Positions 63,792-64,000 of a DNA stretch of 64,000 nt are shown piece by piece (position 1 is the first letter of the stretch; every line of letters starts with the position of its first letter). Below the pieces are notes generated by a model, which was given only the letters and a program-made list of their open reading frames with translations, had not been told where the DNA came from and did no database searches. Source of the stretch: Forficula auricularia (taxonomy: Eukaryota > Arthropoda > Insecta > Dermaptera > Forficulidae); assembly GCA_024734495.1 (NCBI GenBank), contig JALMQS010000277.1, positions 62,001 through 126,000 of the forward strand, given 5' to 3'. The position numbers and the translations under genes are program-made.

Positions 63792-64000
63792 TGTATATGT
63801 ATACATATGTTTATTTGTATAAACCAGAAGATAACCTCAAAGATTTATTTTTATATAAATATATAATTAAATCAAAACAAATAACATCAGCTCATATAAT
63901 CCAAATAAAGGTGTAATTTATTATCCTATTTTTTATAATAAAAACGACATATAATTAACAATTACAAAAGTTTTGGGAGATTCTCAGATAACCCCTTAAA

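Noticed and set aside
63621..63866. Tyr/Ile-rich frames
   Set aside because: They are translations of (TA)n microsatellites.
1..64000. CRISPR array or prokaryotic operon
   Set aside because: Repeats here are inverted or dispersed with no regular spacers, and genes have spliceosomal introns.

Overview
The window looks like AT-rich, repeat-dense animal nuclear DNA. It has intron-split genes with GT..AG junctions, a metazoan Cbl exon and a metazoan TMX1 gene, plus hAT, mariner, Helitron and Jockey-type relics, tRNA-derived SINEs and a mitochondrial insertion. An arthropod fits best, and a parasitic copepod such as a sea louse would suit the composition and repeats, but the species is inference. 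No bacterial operon, CRISPR array or viral gene was seen.

Only two host genes can be supported, and they point away from each other. A first coding exon of the E3 ubiquitin ligase Cbl lies on the minus strand (7529 down to 6982). Its remaining exons are not in the window, so the first intron exceeds 6.9 kb or runs off the left edge. A complete six-exon TMX1 gene (ER membrane thioredoxin-like oxidoreductase, 295 residues) lies on the plus strand from 21616 to 36839. Its introns hold most of the recognisable repeats: a 1.25-kb inverted repeat in intron 1, a 417-bp hairpin, hammerhead-bearing palindromes and a TTAA-flanked MITE in intron 2, a Jockey-type LINE end in intron 3, mariner and hAT relics in intron 4, and a cox3 NUMT in intron 5.

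Everything else is intergenic and mostly mobile DNA. From left to right: hammerhead-type palindromes (1.7, 5.5, 9.5, 10.1 kb), nested hAT/mariner MITEs (8.3-9.4 kb), a hAT element hosting a non-LTR retrotransposon (15.5-17.2 kb), a long-TIR mariner (18.5-19.2 kb), a minus-strand Helitron (19.8-20.7 kb), more palindromes (37.9-39.1 kb), a second Jockey copy (40.2 kb), a second TTAA MITE (41.2 kb), a plus-strand Helitron (42.7-43.6 kb), a 2.9-kb foldback hAT-like element with a tRNA-like insert (53.0-55.9 kb), and a frameshifted hAT transposase (59.4-60.2 kb).

The most interesting signal is a set of more than a dozen small motifs that fold as type I hammerhead self-cleaving ribozymes (CUGANGA, helix II, GAAA, very short or palindromic helix III, NUH cleavage site, helix I closing the ends). 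They sit in both arms of inverted-repeat elements. This resembles what is known for Penelope-like retroelements. The copies here share one extra nucleotide between the CUGANGA box and helix II, and they come in at least three helix III types.
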